This document shows, piece by piece, positions 26,245 to 39,300 of a stretch of DNA of 64,000 nucleotides. The number at the start of each line of letters is the position of its first letter. Position 1 is the stretch's first letter. This DNA is from Callaeas wilsoni. Taxonomy: Eukaryota; Chordata; Aves; Passeriformes; Callaeidae. The notes under the pieces were generated by a model, which saw nothing but the letters and a program-made list of their open reading frames with translations, was not told the origin of the DNA and made no database searches. The stretch is from NCBI GenBank assembly GCA_013398955.1, contig VWPU01003076.1, forward strand, positions 1-64,000, written 5' to 3'. The position numbers and the translations under genes are program-made.

Positions 26245-29200
26245 GAAGTTGCTTTGACTTTATCTTTGTCAGCAGAGTCTCTTTCTGTTTTAATTTGTTT
26301 GTTTGGAAAGTGTACATCTTTAAAGAGTTGATGTCCAATAGTAAATTCAGGAAACTGAAAGTGTTTCTATAGGATGACTTCTGTTGGTTGGTCGTGGAGC
26401 TTTTTGTGCTCAGTACTTCTGTGGGTTTGAGTTACACTATGTGAAATTATTTTATTTTTAAATAGCAGTCTTGTTTGAGGTGAACGTGGGATGCTTATCT
26501 TAACGAATTACCTTCTCATTCCGTTTTGTGAGCTGTCCTAACACTGTGTTGGTACAGAACTTCATGTTAACGTTAGGTGCTGTTTGGTTGTGTAACATTT
26601 GAGCTACTGCTATGATTTGTTTCAGGTGTAGCAGACACAGTGTTTGACATGTTCTTCTGTTCAGACAAGTAAAACCAAGTTCACCTGCTCATTTGCAAGG
26701 AATATTAGTAAATTAATTAACATGAGTCTCCTGCATATTTAGATGACCTATGATATGTGAAGACATGACTGTGTCCTCACCCCTTGCCATTTTTCCAATT
26801 TGAAAGAACTCTAAGCCAAGCACAGATTACTTATAATTGGACTCAGTCTTGTAAACAGAAGGGGAAGCTGAAATAGTCTTTTCTGAAACATTATATGTGG
26901 GGGTGCAAACACAGGAGTGGAGTGATTTGGAGAGCTGATTATGTGTAAGATTCCTGTCAGGGGAGTCTGATGTAAATGCATGCACTGCTTTGGACTGTAG
27001 TCTCACCTGTCACCTTCCTCTCTATGTTCTGAGATTAAAGTCTTTGTCACTGGGGCACTGACGGGTCATTGAACAAGGAGAATAAGAAAGTGGCCTGCCT
27101 GTTTGCAACTCCTGATTTAGTGAAGGTGGGCAGCTGTGCAGGTGTTTCTTGGGTTGCTTCTCTGGATTGCAGCTCAAAGAAAACAACAGTGAGAGAAGAC
27201 GGCTTCTGCTGGGGTGCTAGATGGGGAAGGGAAGAAACCAAAGCTGAAAAGTGGAAACATGAAACGTGTGCTCTAAGTATAAAATGAGAGAAGGAAAATG
27301 AAAGAAGCCTCAAGGCTCTCAAAGTCTAAATGCTGAAGAAAAATTTGGTACTGGAAGAAAGCAGAGACATGCAAATAGGGATTTTCTAGATATTCTCTGT
27401 GCTGTCTAAACTAGAGAGAAGTGAGAACTTGTAAAAGAATTTTAAACATATGCTTTAGTGACTGGTTAGTTGAAGGAATAGATGGTAAATGAGGTTGCTT
27501 CACCCTCCAAATTTTGACTGTACTAGCCCAATAGCCTGGTACATCCCCCAGGTGACATTGTGCCATAGTAGTGTGTTACACATTTGGTTTAGTTACTGTA
27601 GAAATTTTAGAAAGTTTGGAAATCCTTTACAGGGGGCTTGATGATAAGACTTAATTTTGTGTAATTAAGACACTGCTATAGGCAATGGGCGTGTTTTAAA
27701 GTAAAAAACAATTTTTTTTCTTCCCCTTTCTTCACCACTGTTCTATCTTAGGCCTCTTATCTAACAGAGTAATTTCGAAATATATGTCTTTAGTCTGAAC
27801 ATGTTCAGGTGTCTTTAAGCAACTTGAATGAGCTCATACAGCTGATTGAAATTATTTTGTTACAGCCTCTTATTCTAGCACTGGGCATGCATTTTTTTTT
27901 CTTAGAGATTGACTGAATAGGTTTCTAAACCCATCATGTTTTAATACAGCTGGGAAAAATTCAGTCCAAATTGCAACTTTATATTGAATCAAGCAAGACA
28001 ATTTCTGTGATGCTTGGGCGCAGTAAGTGGTCACATGCCAAAATACTGTTCAGTGCATACTCTGCAGCAGTTAAATGTAACCTTTTGAATTTTTAGCAGT
28101 GCTAAGTAATTTACAAGGAGTGCTTGGGGTAAATAATGCAGGATACTGAATTTCTCTAGGAAGATGAAATAACAGGATGGTTATTGTGCTTAGTGAAAAT
28201 ATTCATCTGGTTTTTACCTTGAAGGCTCATTAAATAACTGAAACTGAAAAAAACATGCAGGATGTTGTTAGGGTTTTCTCCATGTATCCCTCAAGGATTA
28301 TAAAATTAGGATAAAAGGTACTTCAGTGACTAGTGTGTAATCCATACATGATGATAGAGTTTCAGGAAAACATTTGGTTGCAATTTTGTAACACAGTCAT
28401 TCAGGCTAGAAAATGACACACTGATTCACACATGCAGATGCCTTTTTGTTTTTGCTTTAAAGTATATTTATGTACATTCTGCAGAAGATGGTTACAAGGC
28501 TTCATGGGTTTGTCAGTTAAAGTGAAAATTGCCCCTTTAGAAATATTATCCTATATGAGCATTATGCCAAGGAAAATTGTAACTCCCTTCCCATCCCTAC
28601 AAAAGACTAGAAATTAGTCTGTATAAATTTAATTCTCTATAAAATATTAGTGCTGATTATAGCTGAATATGGAGTCATATCAAAAGCTTAGATATGGGAG
28701 TTTGAAGAATTTACCCTCAGAAGACATCCTTTTTTCCCTGTTACTCAGAACTTCAGAAATCACATTGTAGTTTTCTGAATGGAAGAAGTAGGAACAGTCT
28801 CCTGTGGAGTGGCCATGCTTTCATTATATTTCCCTTCTCTTCCAAATTCAAAACTCTCCAGCGGAGTGGCTTTTTACTGTCAAACATAAAGTGATTTTCT
28901 CCTGTACTGGAGGATGCCTCTAGATTAAAAGTCAAACGATACTTCTGTAATTGAATTTCCAAAGTTCTGTTCAAAGTAGAGCTGTTTCAGAGCATGTCAC
29001 TCTACTTGAAGGCACTGCATTGACTGTCCTGTCCTTCCCCTCCTAGGTTTATATGCCATTGTGTTCTGTGTCTGCACAGAAGACCTATAACAGGGATCAT
29101 AGTGACATTCAAACTTGCTGTCTTTTTTTGGAGAGGTAAAGTGGGAACAGGCTGGTGGGTAAATCCTTTAGAGTACTATGCTTGTGGGGCCATGTGTTCA

Positions 29201-32200
29201 CATGGTTATTTTATTAACTAATGACTAATCAAATTATTTGCTCTGTTCTGTCGGTGACTAAAAAGGGCTGCTCCTGCACAGCTTCTCTAGGTTAGTGCTC
29301 TGTGGTGGTACATCAGTAACTGCTGAATTCCTGCATAATTGTGTCCAGTCTGAACTAGAAAAAATAGTTAGATAAGATGTATCTAAATATTCAACAAATT
29401 CCTGTTGCTTTAAGTAGAAGTTGAGGAACGTTTCTCAGAGGAAATAGGAAAGGAAGAGGAATCTCCTCACAGGATACTCACTGCTTAAGATAGGAAGCCA
29501 ATTTGATGTCTTGAACTTAGACATTTCAACACGTTATCTAATTAAAAATGTTTTCACTTGATATACAGGATGACTGTGCTTCTTTCTCTTCCTTACTAGG
29601 AGAAGTATTTTTTAAAAATAGATGTGAGCATGGCGGTGCTTTCTTCTGTGCCAGGGGTGGGTGTTAGTCAAGCATGATTTCATGCTGTGCCTCCTGCCCA
29701 AACGCTGCCTTGCTTGCTTCTGCTGCTCTGCAGCTGGTGCTCACTGGAAATGCTGACGACTGTTTCGGCTGTCTTTGGTGCCTGGCTGGACCAGTGCTGA
29801 GTTTTAGCTTTGTCCCTGGTAGGCAGCTCTCTTAGCTTGGCAAGTCCATAATGCTTTAGCTTAACACAACAGCTCCCAAGTCTCTCTGGGGAAACAGTTA
29901 AGAGCTCTCCCCTGCAGATGATTAACCTCTACTGAGCAATCCCTGCCTGCTTTGCTTCTGCTGCTTGTCTTTTTACTACAGTTTTCCTGTATTATTTTTA
30001 AGTGAAGAACTAGGGAAAAGCATCTTTTGGTTCCTTCTTCTTTGGTGTGGTATGCAGTGTTAACCAAGTGAGCTGCTGAGGAACTGCAGCAGCAGCAGCA
30101 GAAGGTACTGGTGGTACTGCTGCTTAGAGGATGGATTGATGTTCTGAGGATGTGTGTTTGGTGAGGAGATGAACAATAAGCTTATGCATATGTCTGGGGC
30201 TCCGCTTTTCTTAAGTTTTAGTTGTGCCTGTCTTTGCTTGGGGAACTCTTCCAAAGAACAGAATAAACACCTTTCTGGCCATGGGATAGAGTTTTGTGTG
30301 TTGTGTTAGGATAGTTAAGATAATGTTGGACCTATGGGGCAGTCCTTTTGCCATTAACATCCTTTTTTGCATGTTCTTCATAGACTTTCACAATCTCAGC
30401 TGACACGATCCACAGCCAGCAGAGCTGAAATGCCAGCTCCTCTTACCCAGTGGGCTTCAGTTTGAAAAACAGAAATAAAAAAAGCCCCAGTGGTATCAGA
30501 AGTTCCTGGGTCACTTGGTGTTCAGGCTGTACAAGGAAGACTGGTGTATTTCTGGAGAACGGGCTGGCAACTGCCGAAGTTGGATGTCTGTTCATCAGCA
30601 TTTTTGGATAAATAATGAGCAGCATCAGATTTGGAGTAGCATTGAATGCCTATAGTGCTGACTGCAGTTAACATAATTTTGCTGGTGACTGGGGTAATAG
30701 CCTTGTTTAAATGCAGAAAAGCTGAAGTAACTGTAGGCATCTGAAGAACATAACATGAAAATGTAGTAGAATAGTTGTCAGTTGCTGTTCTAGAGTGTTG
30801 CATAGGAAGACATACTATGTGCTTTGCACAGCTGGTGTTGAACAGTTTTCCTTGTAGTTTCTTGGAGTTATCTCTGACTCATTCTTGTCTTGTCTTAATG
30901 GGTTAACAGGAAAACAGCTCTTGGCTGCACAGCTACACGTTAGAAGAGGTGCCTCTAAAAAGTTCTTGCTTACTCTTCAGCTTCTTTAGAAGTCTCAGTG
31001 CACATTCTTGTGCCTGTAGCCCTTCTAAAAATCTTTAACATTTCAGAGAAGGCAAGTCCCATAATACCGTCATCCTCAAGCTAATTTCTTGGGCTCCTTA
31101 GAGGAAACCTTCCAGCAGAACTTCAGGTAGAAGGTAATAAAAAAAGCAGCACAGCAGGAGAATTCTACAGAGTGTCTTGAAAAAAGTGAGTTTATCTTCC
31201 AGCTACTTTGGAAGCCTTTTCTCTTTTTATTTTATATCCTGTTCTTGGGGATTGCTGGTTAATAATTCACATGTACTACAGTTACCAATTAAAGAAAAAT
31301 TGAATTTGAAACAGCAGTAGGTTCAATTAAATATATTTGGGAATCAGTTATTTCTTTTATTGCTCAGGAAGGGAGTTTAATTATTTAAAAAGTCCCTTCT
31401 TTATACATTTTTATTTTACATGAGTAAAAATTACCAATGGCTAATTACCATTCCTGAGGAATTTAACATTTTGAGGCTCTAAAACTTGGGACTTGAAACC
31501 AGAAAAAAATGAAGCCAACTCAAGATGAAAAAAATGTTTTTTAGTTGGTTTGAGTGCATGCATAAAACTGATGACAGTCCTTACAAAACATTGTCTAACC
31601 TTGTCAGAAATCAAATATTTAGCTTCAATGTGTGGTGTAAAATAGCATAGTAGATTGTGTGTACAGCAAAATTTAAGTAATTAAATATAAATGAAGAGAG
31701 TTGGAATTCTTGCTCAGTCACAAGGAATGGAAAGTAAATCTGTTTCTTCTAGAGTACCTTGATTTGTCACTCGCTTCCACACCACTTACAAGAAAATATA
31801 CAAGAACAAGTCCTTCATTGCATGGTACACGTATTACTGGAGTTGATTTGGTTTACTTTTTTAATAATTTGTGTTCCATAATTGGCTGCATCAGTATCAC
31901 ATATAAGTCACATTATGGCTATTTGCCACACTCTATAGGGGAAAAATAATACTTGTTTCTAAATGTCAGCTTCAAGAATTTCCTGTTTTGATGAGAAGAT
32001 ACATCTTGTTACCATGTATTGCTGCTACTGACAGAATTCTCATAAGACAGTTGCTTCTTTTTCCAGAAAAGCTATACTGATCAGGGAGTGAACAGTATTA
32101 AGAAATATTTTATCTGTTTGTTTTTAGAAGGAAATAAACTTCTCACCTATGGTAATACAATACAACAAAATCAAAGTTGGCTATGTTAAAAACAGCAAAA

Positions 32201-32610
32201 AGAGATCTGAGTTAAACCATGTTGATTCTTAGTAGGCTGTAACAAGGTTGAGATGACTATTGTTAGCTTTTTCTCCTAAGTCTGACTTCTGTACTAGTAG
32301 GGACCTTTGACTTCTTCTTTCATTTACACTTCTTGATCCCAGCCTCATTGCAGGGTCTCTTTCATAGCAGGCATGATACTCTAGCAGCAGACATTTGCTT
32401 GTTAATCATGACCTGTTTTATATTTTGAATAATCTTGGGTGCTTCTGGTGAATGTTTCCTAAGGGATTCCATAGACTGGTGCAGGTAGCTTGATGACTTC
32501 AATAAATCTCTGTCTCTAGCATGTGCCCCCTTTGTTATGGTTGGACTTGTTTGTGATAGCCTTTTAAATGCCAGTCTGTACGTACAGGTATCTAAATGAC
32601 CTGTTAAGTT
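26245..32610 (+). other. Intron 1 of MAST4, no gene seen
   Basis: AT-rich intron. A short CAG run lies at about 30086-30101. Overlapping open frames on both strands near 27047-27322 have no family signature and no exon-like borders. A 12-base palindrome CTGTACGTACAG lies at 32576-32587, just before the large CR1. I see nothing else. Confidence 0.6.
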
Positions 32611-34501
32611 TCAGCTGGGATCCATCCAAGGGTGCTGAGGGAGGTGGCAGAAGAGGTTGCCAAGTCACTCTTCGTCATCTGAGTCTTTGCTAACTGGGGA
32701 GGTTCCAGATGACTAGAAGCTAAACAGTGTGACACCCATCCCTAAGAGGGGCTGGAAGGAGGATCTGGGGAACTACAGCCTGTCAACCTGACCTCAGTGT
32801 CTGGCAGAGTTATGGAACAGATCATCCTGACTGTGATCACACAGCACCTACAGGACAGCTGGAAGATCAGACCCAGCTAGCAAGGATTTAGGAGGGGCAG
32901 GTCCAGTCTGACCAGCCTGATCTTGTTTTATGACCAGGTGACCCGCCTGTTGGATATGGAGGAGAATGTGGATATTGTCTATCTGGACTTCGGCAAAGCC
33001 TTTAATACTTTCTATCTACCACAGCATTCTGCTGGAGAGGCTGGCAGCCCACAGCTTGGACAGGAGCGCTCTTTGCTGGGTTAAGAACTGGCTGGATGGC
33101 CAGGCCCAGGGAGTGGTGGGGAACGGCGCTGCAACCAGCTGGGCGTCCGGTCACTAGCGGTGTGCCCCAGGGATCAGTGTTGGGCCCAGTCCTGTTTAGT
33201 ATCTTTCTGATGATCTGGATGAGGGGATTGAGTCTACCACAGCAAATTAGCAGATGACACCAAATTGGGTGTGGGTGTTGATGTGTTGGAGGGTAGGAGG
33301 GCTCTGCAGAGGGACCTGGGCAGGCTGGATAGGTGGGCCGAGTCCAGCAATATGAGGTTTAACAAGACCAAGTGCCAGGTCCTGCACTGTGGCCACAGCA
33401 ATCCCCTGCAGTGCTGCAGGCTGGGGACAGAGTGGCTGGACGGTGCCCAGGCAGAAAGGGACCTGGGGGTGCTGGTGACAGCAGCTGAACATGAGCCAGG
33501 GTGTGCCCAGGTGGCCAAGAAGGCCAATGGCATCCTGGCCTGGATCAGTAACAGTGTGGCCAGCAGGAGCAGGGCAGGGATTGTCNATCTGGATGAGGGG
33601 ATTGAGTCTACCACAGCAAATTAGCAGATGACACCAAATTGGGTGTGGGTGTTGATGTGTTGGAGGGTAGGAGGGCTCTGCAGAGGGACCTGGGCAGGCT
33701 GGATAGGTGGGCCGAGTCCAGCAATATGAGGTTTAACAAGACCAAGTGCCAGGTCCTGCACTGTGGCCACAGCAATCCCCTGCAGTGCTGCAGGCTGGGG
33801 ACAGAGTGGCTGGACGGTGCCCAGGCAGAAAGGGACCTGGGGGTGCTGGTGACAGCGGCTGAACATGAGCCAGGGTGTGCCCAGGTGGCCAAGAAGGCCA
33901 ATGGCATCCTGGCCTGGATCAGTAACAGTGTGGCCAGCAGGAGCAGGGCAGGGATTGTCTCCTGTACTCGACACTGGTGAGGCCACACCTTGAATCCTGT
34001 GTTCAGTTCTGGGCCCCTCAGTTTAAGGAGGATTTTGAGGTGCTGGAGCATGTCCAGAGAAGGGCAGCAAGGCTGGTGAAGGGTCTGGAGCACAAGTCCT
34101 GTGAGGAGCGGCTGAGGGAGCTGGGGTTGTTTATCCTGGAGAAAAGGAGGCTTAGGGGAGACCTTATCACTCTCTACAACTGCCTGAAAGGAGGCTGTAG
34201 CCAGGTGGAAATCAGTCTCTTCTTCCAGGCCACCAGTGACAGGACAAAAGGACACAGTCTTAAGCTGCACTAGGGAAGGTTTAGGTTGGACATCAGGGAG
34301 TAGTTCTTCACAGAAGAAGAGATTGGGCATTGGAATGGGCTCCCCAGGGAGGTGGTGGTGTCACCATCCCTGGAGGTGTTTAAGAAAAGATAGGATGTGG
34401 CCCTTCAGTGGCATAGTCGAGTTGACAAAGTGGTGTTAGGTCATAGACTGGACTTGATGATCTCAAAGGTCTTTTCCAACCAGCTTGATTCTGTAAGATT
34501 C
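32611..34501 (+). mobile_element. CR1 LINE, 5'-truncated, reverse transcriptase broken
   Basis: About 1.9 kb of CR1 in the same orientation as the gene. It starts within the reverse-transcriptase domain and runs to the characteristic 3' end (CTTTTCCAACCAGCTTGATT, then CTGTAAGATTC). Recognisable RT parts include LDRSALCWVKNWLDG (around 33055-33100), the catalytic LADDTKLG motif (33247-33270, repeated in the duplicate) and a [12 protein letters not shown] stretch. The C-terminal part (33977-34273) contains [15 protein letters not shown]. Stops and frameshifts, for example in the 32611-32960 part, show that it is inactive. A 373-bp internal duplication around an N lengthens it. Long open frames on the - strand here are shadows. 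Confidence 0.95.
33213..33959. repeat. 373-bp direct duplication separated by one N
   Basis: Bases 33213-33585 and 33587-33959 are identical except A at 33483 versus G at 33857. The only ambiguous base of the window, at 33586, lies exactly between them. CR1 order is interrupted: the sequence jumps back from the end of this segment to its beginning at the N. With one copy removed it would be continuous. This points to two overlapping contig ends or two haplotypes joined side by side, not a biological duplication. Confidence 0.95.
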
Positions 34502-36145
34502 GCTCTCAATATTTAATCATATGTAATAAACTTAAAGGCTTACAGTTAATGGACAGAAAATCTAACCAGAGAATACTTCCTTTTGTCATTAGTTAGAGTC
34601 TTGATTAATTTGCGTAGATTGCATTTTTATTTTTTGTAGTAAAATTTTAGAAATATTTTGGTCCTAGTCCTCCTATGAAAAACAATACCCAGTAAAAAAA
34701 AATACGGTAAAAAAAAATAATTCCATGAGATTGAGAAAACTCACATGTTCAATTTAAAATATTTGAATTCTGCTGCATTGATGGAAGGAATGCCAAAGAC
34801 GTTATTAAAGTATTATTTACACTTATATTACTAACAGTTTTTCCATTTAAATAAAAAATGTTTGCCTCTTTGTTACACAGTTGACAAGAATTTTCAAGAG
34901 AGATCAGACTGTAACATCAGAGATTTTGCTAAAAATCGCCAATATTTTGCCTTGGAATACTGACAGAGAACTTGTGCTTGACGTCAGTTTGATTATCCAA
35001 ATGTTATGAGAGGGGAAATTAATTTTCTATGTTATAGTATCTGCATTTTCAAACCATTCCCCATGTGGCTTTCAAGTTGTGTATGTGATTAAAAGCAAGT
35101 ATCAGTCGAATCAGTGTTGATTTAATATTTCTCATAATAATTTTAAGTTTTGGTTTTGCCATAGTTTGTTACAGATTAGAGGACAGAACCTGCTTCTTTA
35201 TCGTCATTGGAGCTCAAGAGAGCTGGGAAGCTGCACCTGATAAATTCACATCATTCATGTGCCATCTTAGTAGTAAATTCAAGGAAAATAGTGGGTTCTG
35301 GTACGCAGAGATGCAGACAAGCTAGTTGTCTTTCTGGTATACTATTGAAATTACCTGGATGTTTTATATCGTTCATAAGCTGAACTGTCAGTGGGTGTTT
35401 TTTTGTTTTTTTTTTTTTTTTTTAAACATGATACACTCTGGATCTGTTAAGAAATAAATTCACCTGTAAAAGTGCAGCTAGCTTCAAATTATTTTTATCT
35501 CAGGAGGTATTCTTTTGTCTTGGCTGCAAGCATGTCATGCATTCATTCTACTTGTGTTTTTAGGCCTTGCTTTCCATCTTGGTAAGTAATATAGTTTTTC
35601 TGAAGAAGGTTATGTGTCTTCAAACAACTCAAATTATCTGTCATTAAACATGATCTTTATGGGAAACTTTTAAATGCTGCATGAAAGGAGAAAAACAAAA
35701 TTTCTGGGCATAGCCTGTATTATCTTTGTACCAGCTTTTCTTGATTTTTAGTGCATTATTGAGTAAAAGAGATCTTGCAAATTCCTTTCCTAATGATTCA
35801 GTCAATGCAGACAACGTGCATGACTTGAAGAAAATGTATTTTTCTCATCTCTTATATTCTGCATCTGTGCTCTGTAAAATAAACAGACTAGCAAAGGGTA
35901 ATGCAGTGGGTCACTAGCTAACATCAAGGAACATTCTTGATTAGCCTGAAGCAGTCTGTTTACAAGTAGTTGATGTCTGAGTAAATAGCATGTAACCAAA
36001 GAGTTTAAAAAGCCTTTAGTGGGAGGGTTGTGGTAGCTTTTAGTGCTTTCTTTGATCAAACCAGGGATTTTTTTTCCTGCTGACATGCTGACCTTTACTT
36101 TGTGAGTTTCTTTATTTCCCTTCCTCCTGCCTTGCCCCCTTACAG

Positions 36146-36339
36146 AAGAAAAACAAACAAAAGCCTCCTAAACCCAAAACTTCCTGCCGCTGCAAAACCC
36201 AACAACCCTCATCTCCCTCCCAAAGCCCCCAAAACACCAAACCCCACCAAAACTAAAAGTCAAACCAAAGAAAACCCCAGAAAATCAAAACTGGAGTTAT
36301 TGCTGCTGTCACTTAGTTTACAGGAGTCTGCCATGAGAG
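36146..36339 (+). other. Exon-like A+C-rich block (possible cryptic or alternative exon)
   Basis: A long pyrimidine tract ends in CCCCCTTACAG at 36145, a strong acceptor-like site. At the far end GAGAG is followed by GTAAGTA at 36340, a strong donor-like site. The 194 bases between are open in one frame (one leading base, 64 codons, one trailing base). They encode a Lys/Pro/Asn/Thr-rich low-complexity peptide that I do not recognise. Its phases do not fit MAST4 exon 2, which starts in phase 0: the ATG near its end would meet a stop (ATG AGA GCT TGA) if spliced directly to 58953. If used at all, it would be a non-coding, poison or untranslated exon. Composition is unlike the surroundings. Confidence 0.3.
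36206..36230 (-). promoter_or_regulatory. Canonical G-quadruplex motif on the - strand
   Basis: On the + strand there are C tracts at 36206-36208, 36215-36217, 36219-36221 and 36226-36230 with spacers of 6, 1 and 4 bases. The - strand therefore fits G3+N1-7 four times, with additional G runs beyond. It lies on the template strand of the presumed gene. Whether it folds is not shown. Confidence 0.7.
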
Positions 36340-39300
36340 GTAAGTAATTTAAGATGCTGCCATAGCCGTTTTAAAAGCTGGCTTGGTAAGAAGTTCATCA
36401 ACAGCACTTAGGAAGAAAGTGTGCTTTCAGTTTCTGACATGAGGGAAATTTTGACATTTTCAGTGGTTATTTCAGTTTTGTCCTAAATGTGTGTTTGGAA
36501 GAACTACTTTCAAGTTTTAAAACTGTTATCATAAAACAGTAAGCAGTGGATGGGAGCCTGCCTGGGAAAGTGCTTCTCCATGGTGTCCCCTCTCACCTCA
36601 GCTTCAAAACAAAACATTGATTATGCTGTAGTTTCCTGGTCACTTGCAAGTTTTCCATGGTGTATTTGAAGTTAGCCCACATCTCTGTCCTGAGCCTCGT
36701 TTCACTAGGAAGTGGCAACTGTGATGGTTCTGTGGACAGAGGAGGGATCCCGCAACACTCCCACCAGCCCTGGCTGTGGAACAGGGCCTGCTGTAGCGCT
36801 TCTCTACAGGTGAACTGCACTGGGCACTGGGGAAATTGCCCTAGGGGAAATGGTTCACAGAATTCAAAAATTTCTCTGTTTAAGGGGCCATTTAGATGTT
36901 CAGTTGTTGTGTACCCTGGAAAAGGCAATGGGCAATTTTAACTGAGTCAGTCTTGAGTGTTTTTTTTGATAATTGCTTTTGCTGAGCTGTGGTTGAGTGA
37001 TGGCGAAGGTGTGGGAGCAGAAGGCTGGGTTGGATGACTGAGACTTACTTTCGGGCCTGATTTTTTTTTTTACTTTGTAATTTTGTCTTTTCTTGCTGCT
37101 GTCACTGCTCTGCTTTTCTTATGCCACATCAGCCATGCTGTCTTTATGTTTCCTTGACACAGGCAGGAAATGCAGGTTTTCTTATAAGTAATAGGAAGAG
37201 GACAGAGTTGGGGTGAAGAAATAATCCATGCAGAAAGGTTTTGGTCATCCTTACCACCCTACCCTCTGCTTTTAAAGGTGGGGCAGGAAAAGATGATATT
37301 TTCTATTAGACTTCATAGTAACTAGGGAAGGGTAGTCCTTGTAATACACAAGAACATCTGATATTTCGATCTGTACTACCTGATCACCATTCAGAAAATT
37401 GAAATAAATACCTTTAAGTAATATAGCCATGATGTATAATGAATTATACTAATATAAATGTTAATGTGCATCAGTTAGTTGTTGTGCAGTATTAATTTGC
37501 AAAAACAACAGTGAGCCACTTAATTTTAAAACATAATGATAAATGTTATTCTCTTGAGACTCTGAGAACAAAATGGACTTTCCCCAAAACACATTTGTAA
37601 TTGTGGTATACACAGACTTTAGAAAACTGAAACATCGTAAGTGCGTGTAAGGAATGCCTAATTATGCATCTTTGTGGCCATCACTTAAAAGCTTGCATGT
37701 AATTCGAGTCCTGTTTGTTCATTAATGACATAGGTATTTGAAAATCAATCAATAAATAGTCAAAACCTGAGAAAAGCAGTGCCTTTGGCCCATGGAGATG
37801 TGTCTTACCATTCCTGGGTTTTGGTGAGTGCACATGGGCTTGTTGTGTATTGGGAGCCATCTAAAGCAGGGTTGTGTTTCTAGGATTAAACTACACAAAC
37901 TCAGTTAACTCGTCATATGCTTTGATCCCACCTGTGTGTTTCACACAGAATGAGCCTCTTGCGCTTTTTGTCTCTGTAGCTGGATTCCCCATACTGCCTC
38001 TAGTAGAGGCAGCCCAGGTGAATATTCCTGCTCTTGTCGTGACTTTTGTCATTTGCTGCTCCTGGTGTCCCTTTTGACTTTGATTGTTTTTCTGGGACTT
38101 GCAGGATTTTCCAAAGTTCAGTCACTGCTTCTTTGCAGTTTGATACTCTAGTTAAGCCCCTTAGTGGCACTGGTTTTGTCTCTCTTTTGGTCAAGAAAGT
38201 TCCTTCTTCCATGAGCTGGTGCTTTGTTTTCAAGCTCATCCTGTGTGAGTAAGCAGGCTTTCTCTCTGGAAACCTCTTTTAGTACTACATTTCCTTGTTC
38301 CCTCTTAGGAGGCTCCATTACTTCAGAGCCAACTTCTTCATGGAGAAAGTAAATTTAATGAACAGTAAGATTTTATCTGGTGAAAAAAATTTGGTTTTGG
38401 TAGTAAAGGAATGACCAGTTTATAGTAAAATCAGCTCCTTTCCTTAGCATGTGTGTGGGTGTCCGGATGATAAAACTGAAATACTGGCTCATATTTGATA
38501 AACTTATTATATGGACATTACATGGACAGAATTAGAAACTAAGTATAAATAGACAAAGACAATTTCATAATAATTTGTCTGTTGTTGTGCAGCTATTTCT
38601 TGGTAGATGTTCTTAGTGGTTTCATACTCCCCTAGTTAATCCTTGTGTCATCAGTGCTGTCAGTGTTGCAGTTTTATCTTGCAGTCTTGCAGTGTGTAGA
38701 TTGTTTTCGTAAGCAAATCTGAAAAGAGAACTACTAGGGAACTATGGTTTTTGTGTGTTGTTTTTTTTTTTTTTAATTTCTCTGGTTACCAATCTAAGCA
38801 CAGACGTTTCATCGGTGATTTTTTTTCCTTCCCCTTCAGTTTGTGCACACAAGACAAAGCAGTCTGAGACCAGTACTATAGGATTACTTACTTAAAAAAC
38901 AACGTGGCAAGTAATTTTCTCATTCTTCGGATTTCCAGTATTTTTCACCCCAAAAAGGAAGGAAACAAAAACCTTCTTGCCTTCTTGTTCAGAATACTGG
39001 CTATCCAGTGAAGTTCTTGTGTTTCTCTTCTTAGAGAAACTTTTTTAGCCAGAGTATGGTTGTTAATTTTCAGTTTTTAGCATTCTCTGCCATCATGCCA
39101 ATTCTGGATACTGTGATCAAATCTTACATAGAAGTAATAAATCATACATAGAATGCCTCCAAAGTGGTAAACAACAACAAAAAAGGCAGCTTTATAATAT
39201 TTTGACTCTGAGTCACACTTCAGATATTTCAAAATAAATATTCAAAAATTATACATGATGTAAATGTGTATTTTCCATTCAGGAAACTGAGTTCATAGCA

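Noticed and set aside
30086..30101. CAG repeat as a candidate polyglutamine exon
   Set aside because: Only about five units, with no open exon-like surroundings on the + strand.
33608..34330. 240-codon open frame on the - strand
   Set aside because: It is the antisense of the CR1 reverse-transcriptase region and is extended by the duplicated segment.
36593..36941. Overlapping open frames on both strands (111 and 94 codons)
   Set aside because: Locally higher G+C lowers stop frequency; no domain and no consistent splice borders.
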